From assembly GCA_964596775.1 (NCBI GenBank), contig CAZQVN010000040.1:1-32911 (forward strand): a stretch of 32,911 nt of DNA, written 5' to 3'. The stretch is from CAZQVN01 sp964596775. GTDB lineage: Bacteria > Eisenbacteria > RBG-16-71-46 > JABDJR01 > JAWXBZ01. The notes beneath the pieces are model-generated. The model worked only from the letters and a program-made list of their open reading frames with translations, searched no databases and had not been told where the DNA came from. The translations under genes and the position numbers were made by a program. This document shows, piece after piece, positions 12,894 to 20,414 of this stretch. Position 1 is the first letter of the stretch, and every line of letters begins with the position of its first letter.

Positions 12894-15702
12894 CGCCGAG
12901 TTCGCGCCCGAGCCGTTCCAGTTCCTCGCCGGCCTCGCGTGTTCTTCCCTTTCCGGTCAGTTCCAGGTAGCTCCGGTAGTGCCCCCGGGCGCGTTCAAGC
13001 CCGGCGGCATCCGGAAGCCCGGCGACGCCGGCCGCGGACGGTGATCCTTCGTCACCCGCGGGACGATCCGGGTGAGCGGCCACCGGAATCCCGGTTATGG
13101 CCGATTCCAGCTCCGGGGGAATCGGCGCCTGGAGCAGGTCCGCCAGCGCCTCGGGATAGGTGGAGCCGTAGCCGAGCCGTTCCTGCGAGGCCACGACAAC
13201 CCTCTTCAGTTCGGGCATCCTCGAGTGCGTGGCCTGGAGAAAAATCGGTTCCGTGTACAGGAGCGCGTCCTGGAGCGGCAGCACGATGAGGTTTCCGCGG
13301 ATGACCGAGGAGCCTTGCTGGTTCCACAGCGTCAGGTCCTTGGAGATCTCCGCGTCCTGGTCGATCCGCGCCTCGATCTGCATCGGCCCGTAAACGAGCG
13401 TCTGCTTGGGAAAGCGGTAGACGAGCAGCTTTCCGTACTCGTCCCCGTCGCAGCGTCCGGCCATCCAGGCCACCATGTTGTTGCGCGGCTGGTTCACGGA
13501 GAACGGTGTGAACGGGATCAGCTGCACGTATTCCTCCCTCTCCTCCCCGGGCAGCTTCATCACCGCATAGTACGGAATCATCTCGCGGCCGCTGTCGTCC
13601 CCGAGCGTCTCGCGGGCCAGTGCCCAGCGGTCCTCCTTGTTGTAGAAGACGAGCGGATCGGTCATGTGATACGTGGCGTACACGTGTGACTGCACCGACA
13701 GGAAGTCCTCGGGATACCGCACGTGGTCGCGGAGCGCGGCGGGCATCGCGTCGGCGGGTTCGAAGAATCCGGGGAAGGCGTCGCTCCAGGCCTGGACGAT
13801 CGGATCCGCCGGATCGAAGATGTAAAAGCGGGTCGTTCCGTCGTAGCAGTCCACGGTGATCTTCACCGAGTTCCGGATGTAGTTCAGCCCGTTGCGCAGC
13901 CGCTCCGAGTAGGGGAACGTGCTGCTGGTCGTGTAAGCATCCATGAACAGGTAGAGGCGCCCCTCGGCCACCACCGCGTAGGGATCGGAGTCGAGTTCGA
14001 GAAACGGGGCCGCGGCTTCCAGCCTCTCGACGAGCTGGCGGCGGAAGATCAGCCGCGTGTCGGCGTTGATGTCCCCCGACGTGAGCTGCCGGAGTCCGTC
14101 GAACCGGATCGCCCAGAGGAGCCGCCGGAACCCCGTGCCGATCCGCACGCCCCCCTTGCCGGCGTAGGTGGCGTACACGTTCTCGTCGCCCCGGGGATAG
14201 TCGAACTCCTTCTGGGCGCTGTTCACGTAAACGTGTCCGCGCATCAGTTCGCCGAAGTAGATCTCCGGGCGGTCCACGTGGAGGATCGTGTCCACCGCGG
14301 CGGGAGGAATGTCCTGGATCCAGTAGTTCGGCAACCCCTCCGGGTTGAATTCGTTCGTCGGGTTCATGCACAGGCCGTAGCCGTGCGTGTAGATCAGCCT
14401 GCGGTTGACCCAGGTGGTGGCGTTCGCGCTGAACGCCCCGATGTTGAGTTCGCGCAGGGACAGCATCACCTGGCGGAGGTCGCCGTTCACGCGGTACCGG
14501 TCGATGTCCACGTCGAAGAAGTCGTAGTACTGGCGGAACGACTGGTTCTGGTCGTAGGTAGCCTCGAGCGCCCGCCAGTCCCAGAGTCGCGCATTCGAGA
14601 GCGTCACGCTGTCGGCAAGCATGGCCTGGGCGGTGACCGGCCCGATGGGCGGGAAGTCGCGCAACTCGATCGTGTCGTCCGTCAACCCGAAGCCGAGGCG
14701 GGTGAAGTCCATGTTGTGGCGGACATAGGGAATCTCGAGCGTCGTTTCGTTCGGTGCCACCCGGTAGCGCTGAACCAGCCCGGGAACGACGACGATCCCC
14801 AGGAACCAGACGAGCGCCGTCAGGGCCACGCCGGCCCGGAGTGCCTTGAACGTGCTCGACAGCGTTTGCGCACGGACGGCCAGGAGCAGGAGAACACCCC
14901 CGATCGCCAGCGCGGCGAGCATCGTGTTGAGGGCCGGGACCATGACATGGACGTCGGTGTAACCGGGGCCGTGAACGACGCCGCGCGCCGAGTGCATGAG
15001 ACCCCACATCGAAAGTCGGGTCATGGCCATGAACGCGGCGACCAGGAACACGCCGAGCACCGAGATGTGGGTGAGCAGCCGGTTCCAGTGCATGTCCACG
15101 AAAGAATCACGGGCGAGGACATACGTGCCGGGGCGGCTCCCCGGCTTGAAGCCGAACCCGGACGCGCCCCGCAGCAGGTAGAGCGCCGTCACCGTGACCA
15201 TGGTGATCAGGATGAAACCGGTGACCCATCCGACGACGCTGCTCAGGAACGGGTATTCGAACACGTAGAAACCGGCATCCCTGCCGAAGATCGGTTCACT
15301 GATTCCGAACGGCTTCCGGTGGGTCCAGAGAAGGATTTCCCTCCAGTGATCCCGGCCGTAGCCGAGCCCGTGAGAGAACGCCCAGAACAATCCGACGACG
15401 CCTCCGACGCGCGCCAGCGATGCGCCCCCGTCCGGGCGGCCGGCGGGAGCCCGCCGGCGGGCCAGCCACAGATTGAAGCCCATGAACAGCATGGCCGCGA
15501 GGCCGAGAATCATCCCCCAGCCGTACTCGGCCACGAAGAGGGTCCGGAACGTTCCGGCCTGCCCGAGTTCCTCGCTCCACCAGAGATAGTCCGTGAAGAG
15601 CTCCACGCATCTCCCGAACGACGCGAGGACGGCGACAACGGCGATGAACAGCGCGGCGATCGCGATGGGAAATCGGCGGGAACGGCTGGACGGTACGGGC
15701 AT
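12883..15702 (-). CDS. UPF0182 family membrane protein (COG1615)
   Basis: The 939-residue product has seven or so transmembrane segments in the first 300 residues, starting with FPIAIAALFIAVVAVLASFG. A very large extracytoplasmic region follows, containing the characteristic stretches IWDWRALEATYDQ-like (here LWDWRALEATYDQNQSFR), THGYGLCMNPTNEFNPEG and YFGELMRGHVYVNS. This is the UPF0182/COG1615 layout. The family's function is unknown; it is widespread in Actinobacteria, Cyanobacteria and other phyla. ATG at 15702 has GGAGG at good spacing; the 78-codon upstream extension reads as low-complexity Arg-rich sequence and was rejected. The C terminus (about 880-939) adds a short helical tail. Confidence 0.93.
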   Translation of the reverse strand: MPVPSSRSRRFPIAIAALFIAVVAVLASFGRCVELFTDYLWWSEELGQAGTFRTLFVAEYGWGMILGLAAMLFMGFNLWLARRRAPAGRPDGGASLARVGGVVGLFWAFSHGLGYGRDHWREILLWTHRKPFGISEPIFGRDAGFYVFEYPFLSSVVGWVTGFILITMVTVTALYLLRGASGFGFKPGSRPGTYVLARDSFVDMHWNRLLTHISVLGVFLVAAFMAMTRLSMWGLMHSARGVVHGPGYTDVHVMVPALNTMLAALAIGGVLLLLAVRAQTLSSTFKALRAGVALTALVWFLGIVVVPGLVQRYRVAPNETTLEIPYVRHNMDFTRLGFGLTDDTIELRDFPPIGPVTAQAMLADSVTLSNARLWDWRALEATYDQNQSFRQYYDFFDVDIDRYRVNGDLRQVMLSLRELNIGAFSANATTWVNRRLIYTHGYGLCMNPTNEFNPEGLPNYWIQDIPPAAVDTILHVDRPEIYFGELMRGHVYVNSAQKEFDYPRGDENVYATYAGKGGVRIGTGFRRLLWAIRFDGLRQLTSGDINADTRLIFRRQLVERLEAAAPFLELDSDPYAVVAEGRLYLFMDAYTTSSTFPYSERLRNGLNYIRNSVKITVDCYDGTTRFYIFDPADPIVQAWSDAFPGFFEPADAMPAALRDHVRYPEDFLSVQSHVYATYHMTDPLVFYNKEDRWALARETLGDDSGREMIPYYAVMKLPGEEREEYVQLIPFTPFSVNQPRNNMVAWMAGRCDGDEYGKLLVYRFPKQTLVYGPMQIEARIDQDAEISKDLTLWNQQGSSVIRGNLIVLPLQDALLYTEPIFLQATHSRMPELKRVVVASQERLGYGSTYPEALADLLQAPIPPELESAITGIPVAAHPDRPAGDEGSPSAAGVAGLPDAAGLERARGHYRSYLELTGKGRTREAGEELERLGRELGVSP

Positions 15703-15808
15703 CCGGCGACCTCCGGGGTTCAGGGAACGGCGCGTGTCATCGATACGGGTGACGGCGAGAATAACATGACCGTTGACTCGTGAAACCTCAGCCGCCACAC
15801 TTCGGGGC

Positions 15809-16414
15809 ATGTTGAGGAAGCCCCGGCTCGACCAGCTGGATCTTTTCCGCGTGGCGGAGTCCGTTCCCCCGGTACCCAGGTGGTCCCTGACCCGGCCGAT
15901 GGCCGCTTCGCGCCTGCGCGACTCCGCAGTGCGCAAGCTCGAGTTCGTGCGCAGCCACTACCCGGAACTGGACGCGATCACCGTGCGGGTGGGTCGCACG
16001 CAGAGCCGGCGGGCCCACGCGTGGGCCTCTCTCGACCCGGCCGCACCGGCGGTATGGATCAAGCCGGGCGCGCTGACGCGCTTCACGATCGCCCACGAGT
16101 TCACGCATCTCCTGCAGGCCCGGAATCTCGTTCCGCGCGGCGAGAAGACCGCGGACCTGTACGCCCTGGCCCGCCATCCGGACCTCGTCGACAAGCGCCC
16201 TTCCTACCTGAAGGTGCCGCGGATTCTCTTTTCGCTCGACGGTACGCCCCGGCACGGGGTTCCCCGGCTGCTGCACGATACCGCCGTCGCGGCGATCCGC
16301 GATGCGGACGGCAAACCGCGCCGGGCCATTCGGCTCTTCGAAGGGAGCCTGGCCGTCGCGGCATTGCCGGCGGCCCTTCGCGCCCTCCTCGGGGCCGCCG
16401 GGTTCCGCCCGTGA
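15809..16414 (+). CDS. HExxH metallopeptidase-like protein with N-terminal beta-clamp motif
   Basis: The 201-residue product carries HEFTH (H96, E97, H100) in TIAHEFTHLLQ, a zinc-peptidase helix. E112 (PRGEKTADLYALARH) is placed to be a third ligand as in gluzincins, with D116 nearby. The N terminus contains QLDLF (residues 9-13), an exact match to the bacterial beta-sliding-clamp-binding consensus QL[SD]LF, in a segment expected to be unstructured. It has no signal peptide, so it acts in the cytoplasm. A DNA-associated protease is possible, but the family is not recognised and peptidase activity is unproven. ATG at 15809 was preferred over 15773; neither has a good Shine-Dalgarno. Its TGA overlaps the next gene's GTG start. 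Confidence 0.75.
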   Translation: MLRKPRLDQLDLFRVAESVPPVPRWSLTRPMAASRLRDSAVRKLEFVRSHYPELDAITVRVGRTQSRRAHAWASLDPAAPAVWIKPGALTRFTIAHEFTHLLQARNLVPRGEKTADLYALARHPDLVDKRPSYLKVPRILFSLDGTPRHGVPRLLHDTAVAAIRDADGKPRRAIRLFEGSLAVAALPAALRALLGAAGFRP

Positions 16415-16908
16415 AGAAGATCCTGTTCCTGCGACACGGCGAGGCGGACCATCCCGGGCCGGCAACCTGGAATCATGACTCGGCGCGTCCGCTCAGCGAA
16501 ACCGGAAAGGAACGCATGGCCCTCGAAGCGCTGGGGATGAAGAAGCTGGGCCTCCCGATCGATGCCATCGTCACGAGCCCGTACGTGCGGACCCGCCAGA
16601 CCGCGGAGATCGTGAGCCGCGAGTACCGCCTGGCGGACCGGATGACCGAGTCGGAGTATTTCGAGCCGGGAGGTTCCTACCGGGATTTCACGGCCGGTCT
16701 CAGGGGCATCTCCGGCGACCACGTGATGGTTGTCGGCCACGCGCCGGACCTCGGGGTCTGGGCCGGCGCCCTCACCGGAGCCGACAACGTGTCGCTCGGC
16801 AAGGGGTGGCTCGTGGTGGCCCGTCTGCATGCCGATCTGCGCGAGGGCACGGCGCGGCTGTGGGGCGTGTTCCCGGCCGATGTTCTCGTCAGCGCCGGCC
16901 GGGACTGA
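16411..16908 (+). CDS. SixA-like histidine phosphatase
   Basis: The 165-residue product belongs to the histidine phosphatase (phosphoglycerate mutase-like) superfamily. The phospho-accepting H9 is in LFLRHGEAD, R60 and R62 are in SPYVRTRQTAE, and the second catalytic His is H110 in MVVGHAPDL. The small size and the SPYVRTRQTAE and GHAPDL motifs match SixA, which dephosphorylates phosphohistidine proteins such as HPt domains or PTS components. Other small phosphatases of this superfamily cannot be excluded. It starts with GTG overlapping the previous stop (GTGA), so translation is coupled to the metallopeptidase-like gene. It ends 4 bp from the convergent paralogue pair. Confidence 0.88.
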   Translation: MKKILFLRHGEADHPGPATWNHDSARPLSETGKERMALEALGMKKLGLPIDAIVTSPYVRTRQTAEIVSREYRLADRMTESEYFEPGGSYRDFTAGLRGISGDHVMVVGHAPDLGVWAGALTGADNVSLGKGWLVVARLHADLREGTARLWGVFPADVLVSAGRD

Positions 16909-16912
16909 CTCC

Positions 16913-17494
16913 TCAGGCGTCCACGTCCCGGGCAGGCCCGGGGTTGATCGGTGCGCGGGGTTCGCGTTCATCGCGGAGACGGTCGTGAATCCGCCCGTCG
17001 ATCCGGATCCTGTCGCCGTCCCGGATGATCCCGTAATCGCGTCCCGATCCGGCGCTTTCGACCCGGGACAGGAAAGCCGTGACCATCGACAGCGGCACCT
17101 TCACATGCACGCTTTCGTCGCTGGACTCGACTTCAACGGTCAGGTGACCCCGCTTCTTGGCGATCCGGACATGCTCGTCCTCGCTGTCCACCTCCACGAA
17201 CACGCCGTCGGGACATCTGGACAGCTCGTGCACGACCGAGTGGATCAGGGGGGCGTACGGACCGATTTCATCGGCCGCCTCGGCACAGATCTCCGAGGGA
17301 AGAACGGCCAGCGCCATGTGCACCATGGCTCCGGGAACGGTCACCTGGACGCGATCGCCGCCCGGACGATGCTCGTTCACCTTGACGCTGACCACGCCGG
17401 CGTGGCTGAACCAGGCTCCGGCGGCAAAGACCGCCACGATGGGGACGCCCCAGAGCAGTCCGATGGTCAGGAAGAACTTCCGGCGGGAAATCAC
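16913..17494 (-). CDS. Membrane-anchored protein with two VxV-LPLSMV modules (paralogue B)
   Basis: The 193-residue product has one N-terminal membrane segment (about 7-29), then a module (about 35-58: VSVKVNEH...VQVTVPGAMV). A helical spacer follows, then CPDGVFVEV...DEHVRIAKKRG (about 94-116) and a second module (about 118-139: LTVEVES...VHVKVPLSMV), with a polar tail. The order and spacing are the same as in the upstream protein, so the pair arose by tandem duplication and each protein has an internal duplication. The start is GTG overlapping the upstream stop as GTGA, indicating coupled translation. The function is unknown; the bulk should lie outside the cytoplasm. Confidence 0.78.
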   Translation of the reverse strand: MISRRKFFLTIGLLWGVPIVAVFAAGAWFSHAGVVSVKVNEHRPGGDRVQVTVPGAMVHMALAVLPSEICAEAADEIGPYAPLIHSVVHELSRCPDGVFVEVDSEDEHVRIAKKRGHLTVEVESSDESVHVKVPLSMVTAFLSRVESAGSGRDYGIIRDGDRIRIDGRIHDRLRDEREPRAPINPGPARDVDA

Positions 17495-18069
17495 TTCGCG
17501 TCCTTCGCTTTTCCGGATGCGTCATTGTCCACCCAGATCCGGACATGGCTGTCGTCGTCGATCACGCTGACCAGGTCCATGTTGCCGTGCTTTCCGAGTG
17601 CCTCGATCGCGGCGAGGATGTTCAGCTCGTCGTCCTCCCCGGTGAGCAGTGCGTCGACCACGGTAACCGGAACCTTGATGTCCACCTTGCTGCCGCGCCG
17701 GCCATGCTCGTCGACCTTGATCAGCAGGAACCCCTTTTCACGCGAAACGCGGACGTCTTCGTCATGACCCTCCACGACCACGAATTCGCCGTCGGGGGCG
17801 GTGCGGGCCGCCTCCCAGATGGCGCGGACCTGGCGGGCATCCCACTCGTCGTGGCCGTCAAAGTGAATCCGGCCGTTGCGGAAATCGTCGGCGTCGATGT
17901 TCGGGAGCACGCTCGCCACCATCGACAGGGGAAGGTTGACCCGGACTTTCTCGCCGCGCGGGCCGTTTTCCTCGACCCGGACATGAATCCACTGATTCCC
18001 CGAATCGGCCACCGCCGCTCCGGCCAGTGCAACGCTCGCAACGCTCGCCAGCAACATCCTGCGCCACAT
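17491..18069 (-). CDS. Secreted protein with two VxV-LPLSMV modules (paralogue A)
   Basis: The 192-residue product has a Sec signal peptide (about 1-22, ending AAVADS) followed by module 1 (about 27-51: WIHVRVEENG...KVRVNLPLSMV). A helical spacer comes next, then APDGEFVVVEGHDEDVRV (about 91-108), module 2 (about 115-138: LLIKVDEHG...KVDIKVPVTVV) and an acidic tail. GGAGG lies 7 bases before the ATG at 18069. The module, a beta strand pair ending in [LV]P[LGV][ST][MV]V, occurs four times across this gene and its neighbour. No named family was recognised. It is probably periplasmic and may pair with the membrane-anchored paralogue. Confidence 0.78.
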   Translation of the reverse strand: MWRRMLLASVASVALAGAAVADSGNQWIHVRVEENGPRGEKVRVNLPLSMVASVLPNIDADDFRNGRIHFDGHDEWDARQVRAIWEAARTAPDGEFVVVEGHDEDVRVSREKGFLLIKVDEHGRRGSKVDIKVPVTVVDALLTGEDDELNILAAIEALGKHGNMDLVSVIDDDSHVRIWVDNDASGKAKDAK

Positions 18070-18177
18070 GATTTTACCTCCACAGTTCCGGTGCATTGGT
18101 TCAGAAGGGTCGCGCCCGGCGGATGGGGCGCCTGTCCTCCTAAGACGTGGCGGGCGGAGGTAATGTTTCCCGAAGTC

Positions 18178-18609
18178 TCACCCTTTTTCACCGGCGAGCG
18201 ACATGATCAGGGCCCACTCCCCGGCGGTCACCGGCATGGCGGACAGGCGCGACAACCGCACCAGGGGGAACGACGCCAGCTCCTCCGTGGCCTTGACCTG
18301 CGCGAGCGTCACCGGATTCCGGAGTGCGCGATCCGGGGCAAGGTCCACGACCGCCAGTCTGGGATCCCCTGCCTTCGGATCGGAGTACGCGTCCCTTGTG
18401 ACGCGGGCCAGCCCGACGATCGCCTTCTCCGAGCCGGTGTGATAGATCAGGACACGATCCCCCCTGGTCATGTTCCTGATGTGGCTCAATGCCAGGCTGT
18501 TCTTCACTCCGTCCCAGACGGTTGTGCCGTCCGACACCAGGTCGTTCCAGGAATAGGTTCCGGGCTCCGTCTTGAGAAGCCAGCCCGCCGGTTTCGACTT
18601 TTCGGCCAT
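18178..18609 (-). CDS. EVE-domain protein (THYN1-like)
   Basis: The 143-residue soluble product is a single EVE domain related to PUA/ASCH folds. It has WLLKTEPGTYSWNDLV at the start, WDGVKNSLALSHIRNMTRGDRVLIYHTG in the middle and AIVGLARVTRDAYSDP. These are the signatures of the thymocyte nuclear protein 1/YTH-like EVE group, thought to recognise modified bases in nucleic acid. No restriction or modification gene lies nearby to suggest a target. ATG at 18609 was chosen because it starts just before the conserved WLLKTEP; AAGGAGG and GGGAG lie upstream. It sits 108 bp upstream of the paralogue pair on the same strand. Confidence 0.92.
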   Translation of the reverse strand: MAEKSKPAGWLLKTEPGTYSWNDLVSDGTTVWDGVKNSLALSHIRNMTRGDRVLIYHTGSEKAIVGLARVTRDAYSDPKAGDPRLAVVDLAPDRALRNPVTLAQVKATEELASFPLVRLSRLSAMPVTAGEWALIMSLAGEKG

Positions 18610-18896
18610 CTCCCTTGATCCTCCTTCGGGGGGTTTGCTTTTCCGATCACATGGCACGCCACGGATTCCCCAAGCCCTCCGCCGTCGTACCGGACATCCT
18701 TTCGACGCTTCGGCGGCGGGCCCGAACGGACGCTGCCGATCCGGGTGTCATGGACGGTATCAGCCCGATGGGTCGAGGTCCACACGCGGGCTCATCGCGG
18801 CAGGCGCTCCGGAGACGGCCGTGCTCCGGGCGGCCGCCGGGATGGTACACTTCCCGGCGTTTCGTCCCTCTACCCGCAACGAAAAGGAAAATGACC

Positions 18897-20051
18897 ATGC
18901 GTTACGCAGTGCTCGGCGCCGGACGCCAGGGAACCGCCGCCGCCTTCGACATGGCCCGGTTCGGCGATGCGAAGGAAGTCCGCCTGCTCGACAACGACGA
19001 GGAGCGCGCCGGCAACGCGGCGCGGCGCATCAACGACCTCACCGGAAAACCCGTGGCAAAGTCGGCCTGCATCGACGTCGAGGACGAGTCCGCCGTCGCG
19101 GCCGCGCTCGCCGGGATCGATGCCGTGCTGTCCGCGGTCCCCTACTTCTACAATGTCGGGGCGGCCCGGGCGGCCATCGCCGCGGGATGCCACTTCAACG
19201 ATCTCGGCGGCAATACCGGAATCGTCCGCGAGGAGCTGGCACTCGATCCGGAGGCGAGGAAGCGGGGCGTCTCCATCGTTCCCGATTGCGGACTTGCTCC
19301 CGGCATGGGCAACAGCCTGGCCGCCTACGGCATCGCGCTCTTCGATCGACCGGAGCATGTGCGGATCCTCTGCGGGGGCCTGCCGCAGAACCCCCGGCCG
19401 CCTCTCGGCTACAAGCAGGTGTTCAGTCTCGAAGGATTGACGAACGAGTACACAGGCGATGCCGTGGTCCTGCGGGACGGAAAACAGGTGACGGTTCCCG
19501 CCTTCACGGCGCTGGAAACCGTGGACGTGGACGGACTGGGAACGCTCGAGGCGTTCTACACCTCCGGCGGCACGTCGACGTGTCCGGACACCTATGCCGG
19601 CCGCCTGCGCACCTACGAATACAAGACGCTCCGCTACCCGGGTCACTACGCGGTCATTCGCCCGCTGATCGACCTCGGACTGCTGGACCGCGAGCCCGTC
19701 CGGGTCGGCGGCGTGACGGTGCGCCCCCGCGATGTCGTGCACGCCGTTCTCGAACCGCTCATCCGGTTTCCCGAGGACAGGGATCTCGTGGTGCTCATCA
19801 CCGAGGTTTCCGGCGAGAAGGACGGCCGGCAGCGGACGCTGCGCATGACCGTCAAGGACTACGAGGACACCCGCACGGGCTTCAGCGCCATGGAAAGAAC
19901 GACGGCCTACCCGGCGTCGATCGTCACGATCCTCCAGGCCACCGGGAAGGTCGAGCCGGGAGCGCATCCGCTGGAAGTGGCGGTGTCCGGTGCCGATTTC
20001 GTGGAGGAACTGCGCCGAAGGGACATCCCGTTCGAGGAACGCTGGAGCTGA
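18897..20051 (+). CDS. Saccharopine dehydrogenase-like NAD(P) oxidoreductase
   Basis: The 384-residue product begins with a Rossmann fold (GAGRQG at 7-12, MRYAVLGAGRQG) and continues with the saccharopine dehydrogenase NADP-binding and C-terminal catalytic domains. Examples are AVPYFYNVGAARAAIAAGCHFNDLGG and VPDCGLAPGMGNSLAAYG. Single-domain members include saccharopine reductase-like and L-lysine 6-dehydrogenase enzymes that make or break C-N bonds on amino acids. The DCGLAPG stretch is like that of the lysine 6-dehydrogenase group, but the substrate is uncertain. ATG at 18897 lies 8 bases from AAGGA; the ATG at 18891 is too close. It is monocistronic. A 287-bp gene-free stretch precedes it. 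Confidence 0.9.
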   Translation: MRYAVLGAGRQGTAAAFDMARFGDAKEVRLLDNDEERAGNAARRINDLTGKPVAKSACIDVEDESAVAAALAGIDAVLSAVPYFYNVGAARAAIAAGCHFNDLGGNTGIVREELALDPEARKRGVSIVPDCGLAPGMGNSLAAYGIALFDRPEHVRILCGGLPQNPRPPLGYKQVFSLEGLTNEYTGDAVVLRDGKQVTVPAFTALETVDVDGLGTLEAFYTSGGTSTCPDTYAGRLRTYEYKTLRYPGHYAVIRPLIDLGLLDREPVRVGGVTVRPRDVVHAVLEPLIRFPEDRDLVVLITEVSGEKDGRQRTLRMTVKDYEDTRTGFSAMERTTAYPASIVTILQATGKVEPGAHPLEVAVSGADFVEELRRRDIPFEERWS

Positions 20052-20055
20052 TCAC

Positions 20056-20090
20056 GCCGTGCCGGTTTTCGGCCACCGGCGGCACACGGC
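20056..20090. terminator. Hairpin between convergent genes, possible terminator
   Basis: GCCGTG (20056-20061) pairs with CACGGC (20085-20090), and an inner CCGG pair encloses TTTTCGGCCA. No T-run follows on either strand, so it may only stall transcription. It lies 4 bases after the oxidoreductase stop and before the end of the convergent 81-residue gene. Confidence 0.35.
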
Positions 20091-20168
20091 CTGGAATCGA
20101 TGAGGATCCGCAGCGATCATCGGCCCACGGAACCACGGTCCGGTCGGCCGGATCCCTGAGGGGGTGAC

Positions 20169-20414
20169 CTACTCGTCCGGTTCCGCGCGCTTCAGGCTAG
20201 ACAGGTCCAGCGCTTCCAGCTCGGCCCGAAGTCCGGCCAGCCAGCCGGCAAAGTCCAGTTCGGGGGCGGTGATCTCCAGCTTCGACGGAGGCACGAACCG
20301 GAACTGCCCGCCGCCTTCACGCCCCAGCGGGATGACCACGCTCTCGCGATGGATCGACAGTCCGTCGGTGACTTCAAGAATGGCCCGGATCTCGGCCGGA
20401 GCGATCGGGATCAT
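20169..20414 (-). CDS. Small hypothetical protein coupled to the secreted FlgD-tailed protein
   Basis: The 81-residue acidic soluble product has a short helix-strand start (APAEIRAILEVTDGLSIH), a strand region (FRFVPPSKLEITAPEL) and a Leu/Glu-rich helix near the C terminus. No signal peptide and no recognised family. Its ATG overlaps the stop of the upstream gene as ATGA, which is the main argument that it is real. The role is unknown. Confidence 0.6.
   Translation of the reverse strand: MIPIAPAEIRAILEVTDGLSIHRESVVIPLGREGGGQFRFVPPSKLEITAPELDFAGWLAGLRAELEALDLSSLKRAEPDE

Noticed and set aside
13723..15783. Very long plus-strand ORF (686 codons) opposite the UPF0182 gene
   Set aside because: Composition is typical of an antisense shadow (Glu, Arg, Asp, Val, His) with no recognisable family; the minus-strand UPF0182 gene explains the region.
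15703..15936. N-terminal extension of the UPF0182 protein to 15936
   Set aside because: The extra 78 codons are Arg/Ser-rich without homology and overlap the divergent metallopeptidase-like gene; GGAGG fits the start at 15702.
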